Of a DNA stretch of 19,344 nt, positions 1-7,412 are shown in pieces. Source of the stretch: Thermodesulfovibrio sp. (GTDB lineage Bacteria > Nitrospirota > Thermodesulfovibrionia > Thermodesulfovibrionales > JdFR-85). Below the pieces are notes generated by a model. It was given only the letters and a program-made list of their open reading frames with translations. It was not told the origin of the DNA and made no database searches. Position 1 is the first letter of the stretch. Each line of letters starts with the position of its first letter. The position numbers were made by a program, and so were the translations under genes. The DNA is taken from positions 1-19,344 of the forward strand of contig JALUSH010000248.1 of the NCBI GenBank assembly GCA_027016675.1, written 5' to 3'.

Positions 1-258
1 GAATTGAAGGTTATAGCAACCTCATCTGCAATGCCAGAAAGCACCCTGTGTGTTAAGGATGACCTCCCAGAACACATAATTAAGATCCTGAAAGAAACAC
101 TGCTGAATATGAACAAAGATGAAGAGGGGCTGAAGATATTGAAAAAGATGGGACTTCAGAGGTTTTCAGAGGCAAAGGAAGAGGATTTCAAACCAGTGTT
201 TATGATGCTTCAGTCAGCAGGATATGATATAGATGAGTACTATTACAGGACCGAATAG
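1..258 (+). CDS. PhnD-like phosphate/phosphonate ABC transporter substrate-binding protein, C-terminal fragment
   Basis: The reading frame is open from the first base of the window, so the gene begins upstream and only the last 85 codons or so are visible. The visible part contains SSAMPESTLCVKDDLPE followed by a helical region and ends in a tyrosine-rich tail (DEYYYRTE). This resembles the C-terminal lobe of PhnD-type periplasmic binding proteins, where a 'P...V..dlp..i...i...ll.l' segment is typical. Such proteins bind phosphate, phosphite or phosphonate in the periplasm, or serve as ligand-binding partners of sensor kinases. Its stop codon lies 3 bp before the start of the histidine kinase, so the two are almost certainly co-transcribed. 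This favours a sensory role over a purely transport role, but no permease or ATPase gene is visible to decide. The family call rests on a short fragment and is moderate. Confidence 0.6.
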   Translation, partial: ELKVIATSSAMPESTLCVKDDLPEHIIKILKETLLNMNKDEEGLKILKKMGLQRFSEAKEEDFKPVFMMLQSAGYDIDEYYYRTE

Positions 259-261
259 TTT

Positions 262-2253
262 ATGTATAAAAGGATTGTTAGATATCTCACTGTCATCTTT
301 TTGTTATTCAGTATCGGAGGGGCAATTGCAATATATTCTCTTTCCAGAGTTACAAATAACCTCAAGACACTTATAAATCTTCACAGGGTAGAGATTATCA
401 GACAGGATTTACTTGTCAATATAAAGACTGTTCAGAATAATCTCCTTGCAATTGGTACCACTTTTGGCCCGGAGCTCGATGTGATAGTGAAGAATGTTAT
501 GTCTCTGGACAGGGCAGCAAAGGGTTGTACAGGCTGTCATCATCGTCCTGAGATTTATAAAAAACTGAAGAATATTGAAGTATCAGTAGAAAAGTACAAG
601 GACGCCCTCAGTGCCTTTATTACAACAACTGCCAATCCAGAGCGCCTGGAAAGACTGAAGGAGGTTGCAGTAGATATTGGCGAGTACATTATAGAGGATG
701 TAAGTGAGATGACCTTTATTGCCAACAAGATACTTCAAGGAAAAACAGAAAAGGCGCTGGAACAGGTAAAGACCATTACTTTTATTCTCATCTCTTCTCT
801 TTTGATGACCATGGTGGTAGGATTTATAGTTGCAATTCGTCTCACAAGGGATATTGTTACTCCTATTCAGATTCTTACGAGTGCTGCCAGAGAGTTGGCT
901 GGTGGTAAAATGGGGCTAAAGGTAGAACTACATGATTCCACCGAGATTGGTGAACTTGCAAATACATTTAATGAGATGAGCCAATCCCTTAAGAAATGGC
1001 ATGACAGCACGGTTAAGTATATGAATCGTCTGAAGGGGTTGCACAGGTTTACATTATCACTGCATCTTGTCACATCAAAAGAGGATATTATTAAGGAATA
1101 TTTAAAAGGTGTTTCAGACTTTATTGATACAAAAGAGATAGTGCTTACTATATTGAACCAGAAAAGAATAGAGTGCTTGCAGTATAATGCTGAATCAGGT
1201 CTGTACTCCTGCCCTGTTCAGTGTGATATCAAGACTATCGAGACTCTTTATGAGCAGAGTGACAAAAGGATATCAAGACTTGTAAAAGGAGATCCTTTTT
1301 TAAGTGAGTTGTTTACTTCAAGGAATGATATAGATACCGTTTATATCATATGGATTAGAGAGCGGGAACGACTACTTGGTTGTTTGATGATAATAAACAG
1401 CGAGACGGAAATCTCTGATGATGATATCCGACTGATAACCATTATCTCCAGTAACTTTGCTGTGGCAATGGAGAATGCAGATCTCTACAATAGTCTTAAA
1501 GATCAGATGAAAAAGCTCCAGGAAACACAGGAGCAGCTCGTTCAGGCAGCAAAGCTTGCAGCTATAGGAGAACTCTCAGCTAACATAGCGCATGAGATAA
1601 ATAATCCCCTTACCACTATACTGGGCTACGCCGAGCTCATGAAAGAGGAAACAGACATGGAGTCCATTATGAGGGATCTTGATATTATTGAGTCAGAGTC
1701 CATAAGGGCAAGAGATATTGTAAGACAGTTGCTGGAGTTTTCCAGGAAAAAACCCCTTAATCTGGAAAAAATTGATATAAATGAGACCATTGAAGAGGTT
1801 ATTAAATTCATTGCACCTAATTTAAAGGGTTCAAAAATAAAACTGGAAAAGAACTATGGCAAAATTCCAGAGGTGATGGCTGATGTAAATCAGATTAAAC
1901 AGGTTCTGCTGAACGTCATTAACAATGCTATTCAGGCGATGCCAGATGGTGGTACCCTGAGCATTCATACATTTTTAAAAAATCGATATATATGTATTGA
2001 GGTTTCCGACACAGGTGTGGGGATACCAGATGAAATCTTACCCCGTGTATTTGAACCCTTTTTTACCACGAAAAAAGAAAAAGGTACAGGTCTTGGCCTC
2101 CCAATAAGTTACAGAATTGTAGAAGAACATGGTGGAAGAATGGAGATAAGAAGCAAACAAAAAGAGGGAACCACTGTCAAAATTCTGCTACCTTTAAAGA
2201 AGCCTTCTTTACATATATTTCCCTCGCAATATCAGGATCAAGGGCTACAGTAG
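262..2253 (+). CDS. Membrane sensor histidine kinase with periplasmic CxxCH (haem c) motif, HAMP, GAF, HisKA and HATPase domains
   Basis: This is a 663-aa sensor kinase. A transmembrane helix (about residues 7-29) leads into a helical periplasmic region of about 140 residues, which contains the haem c attachment motif CTGCHH (residues 89-94). A second membrane helix follows (about 172-193), then HAMP (about 194-246), a GAF-like domain (about 262-410), a dimerisation/phosphoacceptor domain and a C-terminal ATPase domain. The phosphoacceptor is His444 in AHEINNPL. The ATPase shows the N box (NVINNAIQAM), the G1 box (DTGVGIPDE) and the FEPFFTTK and GTGLGL motifs. The catalytic half is of the NtrB/AtoS type. 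Haem is presumably attached after export, making this a candidate redox or gas sensor; that is inference from the motif. No response regulator is visible next door. The last ~16 residues run past the ATPase fold and overlap the convergent DtxR-type gene. Confidence 0.93.
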   Translation: MYKRIVRYLTVIFLLFSIGGAIAIYSLSRVTNNLKTLINLHRVEIIRQDLLVNIKTVQNNLLAIGTTFGPELDVIVKNVMSLDRAAKGCTGCHHRPEIYKKLKNIEVSVEKYKDALSAFITTTANPERLERLKEVAVDIGEYIIEDVSEMTFIANKILQGKTEKALEQVKTITFILISSLLMTMVVGFIVAIRLTRDIVTPIQILTSAARELAGGKMGLKVELHDSTEIGELANTFNEMSQSLKKWHDSTVKYMNRLKGLHRFTLSLHLVTSKEDIIKEYLKGVSDFIDTKEIVLTILNQKRIECLQYNAESGLYSCPVQCDIKTIETLYEQSDKRISRLVKGDPFLSELFTSRNDIDTVYIIWIRERERLLGCLMIINSETEISDDDIRLITIISSNFAVAMENADLYNSLKDQMKKLQETQEQLVQAAKLAAIGELSANIAHEINNPLTTILGYAELMKEETDMESIMRDLDIIESESIRARDIVRQLLEFSRKKPLNLEKIDINETIEEVIKFIAPNLKGSKIKLEKNYGKIPEVMADVNQIKQVLLNVINNAIQAMPDGGTLSIHTFLKNRYICIEVSDTGVGIPDEILPRVFEPFFTTKKEKGTGLGLPISYRIVEEHGGRMEIRSKQKEGTTVKILLPLKKPSLHIFPSQYQDQGLQ

Positions 2254-2845
2254 TTTCATCTACCTGTACTACCACAGATGGCCACTTCTGAAGGAGCTTT
2301 ATTTCAGTGCCTGCATTAATACCTATTGAGTTAAGTCTGTTTAATCGCGAAGGGTCAGATGGTACTATATATACTATTCTGCCTGTCTGACCTACCTCAA
2401 AGTCAGTTAATGCCCGTACAAGGGGTTTTACTTCAACCCTGTATCGCTTGCAACATTCTCCCCTGGGAATGGGTTTTCCATGAGGACAGGTTGGAGGATG
2501 TCCCAGAAATGTACAGACACTGTCAGTAAGTTCCTCGCTAAGGATATGTTCCATCCTGCAGGCATCCTCATGTATTACATCCTCTTTCATCTCAAATATA
2601 TCAGCAAAGAGCCTTTCTGCAAGACGATGACGCCTTACTATACCTCTGGCAATCTTTTTGCCTTCCTCTGTAAAGTCCACATTATCACCATCCACTGTTA
2701 TAAGATTCTTGCGCTGGAGTTCCTTGATTATGGAGGCGATTTCGTCGTCATCTGAGCAGGCGTGAAACCTCCCAAGTGAGTCCTTTTCCTCTTCCTTCAA
2801 AACCCAGAGGAGTTCAAGAGCCTCTTCAAGCCTTTCCTGTTCCAT
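2177..2845 (-). CDS. DtxR/MntR-family metal-dependent regulator with C-terminal FeoA-like SH3 domain
   Basis: This 222-aa protein is a DtxR-family metalloregulator. The winged-helix region spans about residues 1-62, ending in the wing and the LTEEG-like element FTEEGKKIARGIVRRHRLAERLF. The metal-binding dimerisation region (about 63-130) has the hallmark MEHILSEEL and LGHPPTCPHGKPIP. A FeoA/SH3-like domain (about 140-213) follows. Family members repress metal uptake or oxidative genes when Fe2+ or Mn2+ is bound. Oddly, the segment where the DNA-recognition helix should lie reads HACSDDDEIASIIKEL. It is shortened and acidic, whereas functional DtxR proteins carry serine/threonine and basic residues there, so canonical operator binding is uncertain. 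Two adjacent cysteines (GECCKRY) follow the CPHG motif. No Shine-Dalgarno site precedes the ATG, and a TATAAT sequence ends 5 bp before it. Confidence 0.85.
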   Translation of the reverse strand: MEQERLEEALELLWVLKEEEKDSLGRFHACSDDDEIASIIKELQRKNLITVDGDNVDFTEEGKKIARGIVRRHRLAERLFADIFEMKEDVIHEDACRMEHILSEELTDSVCTFLGHPPTCPHGKPIPRGECCKRYRVEVKPLVRALTDFEVGQTGRIVYIVPSDPSRLNRLNSIGINAGTEIKLLQKWPSVVVQVDETTVALDPDIAREIYVKKASLKVAEF

Positions 2846-2850
2846 GATGT

Positions 2851-2879
2851 ATTATAACGGATTTTATGGAATTAATTGA
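2851..2879 (-). promoter_or_regulatory. Putative promoter of the DtxR-family gene (leaderless)
   Basis: On the minus strand a perfect TATAAT lies at 2856-2851, only 5 nt before the ATG at 2845. Transcription would therefore begin at or next to the start codon. The -35 region (TTCAAT, 18-nt spacer) is poor. No ribosome-binding site is present, consistent with a leaderless mRNA. The call rests mainly on the perfect -10 element and similar architecture at the 8970-9027 promoters. Confidence 0.4.
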
Positions 2880-2880
2880 A

Positions 2881-2896
2881 CCGTTGCGGTAGCATT
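2881..2896 (+). repeat. Left copy of flanking direct repeat
   Basis: CCGTTGCGGTAGCATT matches CCGTTGTGGTAGCGTT at 3303-3318 in the same orientation at 14 of 16 positions. The two copies lie at the outer edges of the repeat-rich gap. They could be an old target-site duplication or two copies of a small dispersed repeat. Confidence 0.5.
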
Positions 2897-2929
2897 GCTG
2901 TCCAAAAATATTTTGTAAAGAAAAAAGAG

Positions 2930-2941
2930 AGGCAGGGCACC
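2930..2941 (+). repeat. Left arm of 12-bp perfect inverted repeat
   Basis: AGGCAGGGCACC is the exact reverse complement of GGTGCCCTGCCT at 3263-3274, about 320 bp away. Interior to both arms there is looser similarity (ATAA-GCA--CCACA and CTTT-ATT-GAAA blocks when one side is reverse-complemented), suggesting decayed inverted duplicates. Confidence 0.5.
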
Positions 2942-3140
2942 GAAGAAAGATAAGCACCACACCTTTGAAAAAAAGAACTTTCATTATGAAACTAAGCCCA
3001 GAGGTGGTTCATCAGGGCATTGATGCAATAGGATTTAAATAATAAAAAACACAGCTTTTCAGCCTTCAGATGATACATTAGTATGCTGATGTATGTTACT
3101 AGTCGGTATTGCTACATGGGTATTCTTCACCACCTCTCAG

Positions 3141-3167
3141 CCCAGAAAAATCTACGATTTTTCTGGG
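3141..3167. repeat. Perfect 12-bp-stem hairpin
   Basis: CCCAGAAAAATC, a 3-nt loop TAC, then GATTTTTCTGGG form an uninterrupted 12-bp stem. No T-run follows on either strand, so it does not look like an ordinary intrinsic terminator for rodA or for the divergent gene. It sits inside the repeat-rich gap. Confidence 0.6.
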
Positions 3168-3262
3168 AACCCCTTATCAATTGAAACCTGATTTGATTTT
3201 AGTCTGTATTTCAATAAAGGTACGAACAGAGAATAATCCTGTGGATTGCATTATTTTTATGA

Positions 3263-3274
3263 GGTGCCCTGCCT
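3263..3274 (-). repeat. Right arm of 12-bp perfect inverted repeat
   Basis: GGTGCCCTGCCT pairs perfectly with the arm at 2930-2941. It lies 28 bp inside the right copy of the flanking direct repeat. Confidence 0.5.
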
Positions 3275-3302
3275 TGTTATTATTTTATATCGGATAGATA
3301 TG

Positions 3303-3318
3303 CCGTTGTGGTAGCGTT
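3303..3318 (+). repeat. Right copy of flanking direct repeat
   Basis: CCGTTGTGGTAGCGTT is the partner of 2881-2896 (two mismatches, both transitions). It ends within the stop codon of rodA (3317-3319), so an insertion would have landed exactly at the 3' end of the mre operon without truncating RodA. Confidence 0.5.
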
Positions 3319-4447
3319 AATAAAACAAACTGAATCTGTGTTTTCTAATACTGATAAGCAATCCTACAGCTATAAAATTACTAAGAAGTGCTGTTCCTCC
3401 GTAACTGAAGAAAGGCAGTGGAACTCCAACAACCGGCATAAGTCCCATGGTCATGCCTATGTTGATTGATACATACAGAAGAAACATTACACTGATACCA
3501 ATTGCAAGTAATGTGCCGAAGATATCTTTACTATAATAAGCAGTCTCAAAACCCCTTATAATCAACAAAATATAAATAGACAACAGAAAGAAGGACCCCA
3601 CAAATCCCCATTCTTCAGCAAAAACAGCGAAAATAAAATCAGTATGTTTTTCAGGCAAAAATCTCAGAGGCCCCTGGGTTCCTTTGAGATAACCTTTTCC
3701 GAGGGTTTTACCAGAGCCTATGGTAACCTTGGACTGCTCAATCTGGTAGCCTATGCCTGTGGGGTCAACACCAGGGTCAATAAAGGCAACGAGTCGGTTT
3801 TTCTGATAGTCCTTCAGACCATTCCAGATGAGTTTGCCTGTAAGAGGAAGAACAATAAGTAGCAGGATAGTAGTGTACAGAATGAGTTTTTTTTCAATGC
3901 CTTTACAGATAAGCATGACCACCATTATTATTAAAAGCATAAGTGCTGTACCAAGGTCGGGCTGACTGTACAGGATTACAAAGGGTATCACAGCGAATAC
4001 AGTAAAAGAAAAGAGGGTCTGCCAGTAACTGATAGGGGTTCTTATGGTGCTCAGGTATTTTGACAGTGTAATGATAAGTATGATTTTGAATAATTCCGAT
4101 GGCTGAAAGCTGAGAGGTCCGATACGTAGCCACCTCTGCGCACCCATTCCCTTGTGGCCAAATATAATGGTAACAATCAAAAGGATGATTCCTGCAACAT
4201 AGATAGGATAGGAGTATTTTAGGAGCCTTCTGTAGTCGAATAAAGATGTTATGATCATTGCACACACACCTGCCACAAGCCAGATTGTCTGCCTCAGATA
4301 AAATGAAGGGTGTGATGTGTCAAACACAGGCCTTGTGGCACTGTATATTGTTAGAATGCCCATTACAGTTAATACAATAGGTGCAGAAAATGTCAGCCAG
4401 TCAATATGTTTGATCTCAATTAATGACTTCAGTTCCTTTATCTTCAT
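3317..4447 (-). CDS. rodA: Rod-shape determining protein RodA (SEDS peptidoglycan glycosyltransferase)
   Basis: RodA is the SEDS-family glycosyltransferase that polymerises lipid II into glycan strands during cell elongation, working with PBP2 at the inner membrane. The 376-aa protein has about ten hydrophobic segments and family signatures: YSQPDLGTALML, GKGYLKGTQGPLRFLPE, HTDFIFAVFAEEWGF (the Asp corresponds to the essential aspartate of RodA) and the C-terminal PFFSYGGTALLSNF. Length matches the family (about 370 aa). The ATG at 4447 has a good ribosome-binding site (GAGAGG, 8 nt upstream) located within the end of the PBP2 gene. The two genes overlap by 32 bp, as is common for this pair and consistent with translational coupling. 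It is the last gene of the mre operon. Confidence 0.97.
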   Translation of the reverse strand: MKIKELKSLIEIKHIDWLTFSAPIVLTVMGILTIYSATRPVFDTSHPSFYLRQTIWLVAGVCAMIITSLFDYRRLLKYSYPIYVAGIILLIVTIIFGHKGMGAQRWLRIGPLSFQPSELFKIILIITLSKYLSTIRTPISYWQTLFSFTVFAVIPFVILYSQPDLGTALMLLIIMVVMLICKGIEKKLILYTTILLLIVLPLTGKLIWNGLKDYQKNRLVAFIDPGVDPTGIGYQIEQSKVTIGSGKTLGKGYLKGTQGPLRFLPEKHTDFIFAVFAEEWGFVGSFFLLSIYILLIIRGFETAYYSKDIFGTLLAIGISVMFLLYVSINIGMTMGLMPVVGVPLPFFSYGGTALLSNFIAVGLLISIRKHRFSLFY

Positions 4448-6185
4448 TTGTATTACCTCTCAAATAGGTCTCTATTACTGTGCGGGCTATAGGTGCGGCG
4501 GATTCACCTCCATGACCTCCATGTTCAACAAACACTGACAGTGCAATGGAGGGTTTTTCAACCGGTGCAAAGGCCACAAACCATGCATGGTCTTTTGGGT
4601 ATTTACGGGCGGTCCCCACGTCATCAGAGATGCTGATTACCTGAGCAGTGCCTGTCTTCCCCGCGATCCTTACCATATCTGATCGTGCCCTCCATCCGGT
4701 ACCCTTGGGATCTTGTACTACACCCAGCAGGGCATTATTCATGAACCTGATGCTCTCTTTTTTTAAAGGCAGACGCGACATGATTTCCGGAGCTTCAGAG
4801 AGGGTAAGCTTGGGTCTGAACACCTTGCCACCATTGGCAAGGGCAGAGATTAATACTGCAGCCTGTGCTGGTGTTACAGTGACATAACCCTGACCAATAG
4901 AGGCATTAAATGTTTCACCAAGGTACCAGGGACGTCCCTTTTTTTCGAGCTTCCATTGTGTAGTTGGAATTAACCCCTTTTTCTCAGATACGAGCTTGAT
5001 TCCTGTCGGTTTTCCCAGGCCAAAGGCATAGGCATATTTGGCAATCCTGTCTATACCAAGCATTCTTCCCACTTCATAAAAATATACATCACAGGACTCC
5101 ACAATGGCCCTTCTTAGGTTTACAACTCCATGGCCTCCCTTTTTCCAGCACCTGAACCTCCAGCTACCCACCTGGATCTCTCCCGTGCAGTTGACCTTGA
5201 AATTTTTTGTAATGATTCCCTCCTGAAGTGCAGCAATGGCTGTTATTATCTTGAACACTGAGCCAGGAGGATATTGACTCTGGAATACCCTGTTAAGAAG
5301 AGGATGTCCAGGATTTCTCAACAGTCTCTTCCATTGTCTTTCTGTAATCCCTTTTATAAATATGTTAGGGTCAAATGACGGAAGACTCACCATTGCCAGT
5401 ATATCACCAGAGTTTGGGTCTAATGCCAGCAGGGCTCCTGACCTTCTCTGGAATGCCTTCTCAGCAGCAATCTGGGTATCAAGGTCAATGCTCAATCTGA
5501 TGTCCTCTCCCTTGACAGGCTTGAGTATTTGAAGGGTTCGTAGTTGTCTGCCCAGGGCATCAACCTCAATATACTTTTTGCCTGGTTGTCCTCGAAGCTT
5601 GCCATCATAAAGATGTTCTACTCCCCATTGTCCAATAAAGGTTCCTTGTGAGAATCCTTTGGTCTCCATGTTTGTCCTGTTTCCAACAGGATGGCTAAGA
5701 TATCCAATCAGATGAGATGCTGTTTCTTTGTAAGGATAGGTGCGTGTTATGTCTGTTTCAACGATAAGACCTGGAAAATCAGAACGCCTTGCTTCAATAT
5801 GAGAGACCTCCTGAAAGGTTATTCCTTCCTTCAATCTGATCGGTTCAAGAGAGTGTTTATCATGTTTATTTATTCTATCCTGTATCTCTTCTTCAGACAG
5901 ACCAAGCAATTGAGATAGTCCTTTAATATCAACCTGTTCAGACAGTTCAGGAATCAGAGATGCTATGAAGTACGGGGTATTTTTGACAAGGGCGTTGCCC
6001 TTTCTGTCATAAATGATTCCTCTTGGTGCAGGTAGTCTTATTACACGAACCCTGTTTTTTATAGATTTTTCTCTATAATAGTCTCCTTTAAGTATCTGAA
6101 GCTGCCATAACCGAAGTATAAACACACACATAACACCAAGGGTAATATATACAAAGAAATAAAGTGTTTTCTTTTTATCCCTCAT
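4416..6185 (-). CDS. mrdA: Penicillin-binding protein 2 (elongasome transpeptidase)
   Basis: PBP2 is the monofunctional class B transpeptidase that crosslinks glycan made by RodA during lateral wall growth. The 589-aa protein begins with a membrane anchor (about residues 7-27), then the pedestal domain (RLPAPRGIIYDRKGNALVKN), and the penicillin-binding domain. All three active-site motifs are present: S309-V-F-K in PPGSVFK, S364-C-D in ESCDVYFY, and K510-T-G in AGKTGTAQ. The SCD variant and the DVYFY context are typical of PBP2 rather than PBP3. The start at 6185 overlaps the end of mreD by 11 bp. The likely ribosome-binding site is GGAGGTG about 12 nt upstream, a somewhat long spacing. Its 3' end overlaps rodA. 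Confidence 0.97.
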   Translation of the reverse strand: MRDKKKTLYFFVYITLGVMCVFILRLWQLQILKGDYYREKSIKNRVRVIRLPAPRGIIYDRKGNALVKNTPYFIASLIPELSEQVDIKGLSQLLGLSEEEIQDRINKHDKHSLEPIRLKEGITFQEVSHIEARRSDFPGLIVETDITRTYPYKETASHLIGYLSHPVGNRTNMETKGFSQGTFIGQWGVEHLYDGKLRGQPGKKYIEVDALGRQLRTLQILKPVKGEDIRLSIDLDTQIAAEKAFQRRSGALLALDPNSGDILAMVSLPSFDPNIFIKGITERQWKRLLRNPGHPLLNRVFQSQYPPGSVFKIITAIAALQEGIITKNFKVNCTGEIQVGSWRFRCWKKGGHGVVNLRRAIVESCDVYFYEVGRMLGIDRIAKYAYAFGLGKPTGIKLVSEKKGLIPTTQWKLEKKGRPWYLGETFNASIGQGYVTVTPAQAAVLISALANGGKVFRPKLTLSEAPEIMSRLPLKKESIRFMNNALLGVVQDPKGTGWRARSDMVRIAGKTGTAQVISISDDVGTARKYPKDHAWFVAFAPVEKPSIALSVFVEHGGHGGESAAPIARTVIETYLRGNTNEDKGTEVIN

Positions 6186-6639
6186 CCTTTTTTATAACAC
6201 CTCCAAAGGGTGAATTTATAAGACCCTTTATCACAGAAGCCATTATAAAGTTACTCAACATGGTAGGCTGATGTGAGAAGATACTTAAAGAGAGATATAT
6301 AATAGTCTCGTCAAGTATAGTAATAAAAAATACAGACACTATGCCCATTATATATGTCCAGACAAAGAATTTTTCATTCAATAAAGAGGCAAAGAGGCCG
6401 ATAAGTCCCTTGGACAATATGGAAGGTCCGATTATGTATCCTGATAAGATATCTTCTATCAGACCTGTTCCTATCCCTGCTGAGAACCCTGAAAGATCTC
6501 CTTTCTTGAATCCCAGATAAAACACTGGCAGTATTGTAAGATTTAACTTGAAGGATGTTACAGTAATCAATGATTGTATTACAACGAGACCCAGAATAAT
6601 AGCACCCCACATGAGTATATCCTTCAGCAGTTTTCTCAT
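6175..6639 (-). CDS. mreD: Rod-shape determining protein MreD
   Basis: MreD is a small polytopic inner-membrane protein of the elongasome that works with MreC. The 154-aa product has about five hydrophobic segments and the loosely conserved features of the family, such as LPVFYLGFKKGDLSGFSAGIGTGLIEDILSG. Sequence identity in this family is low, so position supports the call: it follows mreC with an ATGA overlap (6636-6639) and precedes mrdA with an 11-bp overlap, the standard mreBCD-mrdA-rodA order. Confidence 0.9.
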   Translation of the reverse strand: MRKLLKDILMWGAIILGLVVIQSLITVTSFKLNLTILPVFYLGFKKGDLSGFSAGIGTGLIEDILSGYIIGPSILSKGLIGLFASLLNEKFFVWTYIMGIVSVFFITILDETIIYLSLSIFSHQPTMLSNFIMASVIKGLINSPFGGVIKKDEG

Positions 6640-7412
6640 TTTATTATCATCACCTCTTCAAGTCTGTTGATTTTTATAACAGGTCTTACATTAATGGTCA
6701 CGAAAAGCTCATCCATTCCTTCAATATTATCTAAGTAACCAACAGGAATCCCTTCAGGGAATATGCCATCAAGCCCAGAGGTTACAAGAAGTTGTCCCTG
6801 CTCAAACTTTTCTTCTTTCAGAATATATTTCAAGATACATTGCCCATTGCCCTTTCCGGATACAATACCTTCTATTCTTGAGGGTTGTATCCTTACGGAT
6901 ACAGAAAAGCTTGGGTCTGTCAGGAGCAGGACCCTTGAGAACTCCGGCAGAACATCTGTTACTTTACCTACGAGGCCGTCTGATGTCCTTACTGCCATAT
7001 CCTTTTTTATACCATCCTTACTGCCTTTGTTTATTAAGATTATGGCAGGCCATTTTCTCAGTCCAGAGGATACAACCTTGGCTATAGCTACAACTGAACT
7101 CCCCTTTTCTTTTACATGAAGCAGGTTTTTTAGTCTTTTATTTTCCAGTCTTATCTCTTCGTCCTTCTGAATCTGAAGCTTCAGTTCTGCGATTTCTTTT
7201 TTTAGCCTCAGGTTCTCTTCTTTCATGACAGAATAAGTCCTGAAGGGAGCTTTGATATTCTCATAGGTTTTATTGAATATATCCAGGATATGTATGATTG
7301 TATTCTGAATGGCAGGTAAAGGTCTGAAGGGTTTTCGTGTGCTCTGAAATACCATTAGAGACAGGGTAGAAAGCAAAAGTATGATAGTAAGCAAAATTCT
7401 TCTATTAAGCAT
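6636..7412 (-). CDS. mreC: Rod-shape determining protein MreC
   Basis: MreC is a bitopic periplasmic scaffold that activates the PBP2-RodA pair. The 258-aa protein has an N-terminal membrane helix (about residues 5-24), a coiled coil (about 55-95, rich in KEENLRLKKEIAELKLQ), and two beta domains with family motifs such as GLVGKVTDVLPEFSRVLLLTDPSFSV and GQLLVTSGLDGIFPEGIPVG. Length is within the usual range (about 260-330). The start ATG at 7412 has only a weak ribosome-binding site (TAAAG directly upstream). A structured 102-bp spacer separates it from mreB, which could lower its expression relative to mreB. Confidence 0.96.
   Translation of the reverse strand: MLNRRILLTIILLLSTLSLMVFQSTRKPFRPLPAIQNTIIHILDIFNKTYENIKAPFRTYSVMKEENLRLKKEIAELKLQIQKDEEIRLENKRLKNLLHVKEKGSSVVAIAKVVSSGLRKWPAIILINKGSKDGIKKDMAVRTSDGLVGKVTDVLPEFSRVLLLTDPSFSVSVRIQPSRIEGIVSGKGNGQCILKYILKEEKFEQGQLLVTSGLDGIFPEGIPVGYLDNIEGMDELFVTINVRPVIKINRLEEVMIIK

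Larger units (their letters stand above)
2846..3316. other. Gene-free region with repeats, possible eroded mobile or fold-back element
   Basis: These roughly 470 bp separate the divergently located DtxR gene start from the rodA stop. I see no credible gene; the one open frame of about 60 codons has no ribosome-binding site or recognisable protein. The region holds a near-identical direct repeat at its two edges (2881-2896 and 3303-3318), a perfect 12-bp inverted repeat inside that (2930-2941 and 3263-3274), weaker inverted similarity further in (GAGGTGGT around 3001 and ACCACCTC around 3130), and a perfect hairpin at 3141-3167. This nested arrangement resembles the remains of an inserted element. 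Confidence 0.45.

Noticed and set aside
3109..3297. Open frame of 62 codons on the plus strand in the rodA-DtxR gap
   Set aside because: It spans the perfect hairpin and inverted repeats, has no ribosome-binding site and gives a low-complexity product with no recognisable features.
4317..4538. Plus-strand open frame over the mrdA-rodA junction
   Set aside because: It overlaps two well-supported genes antisense and shows no protein features.
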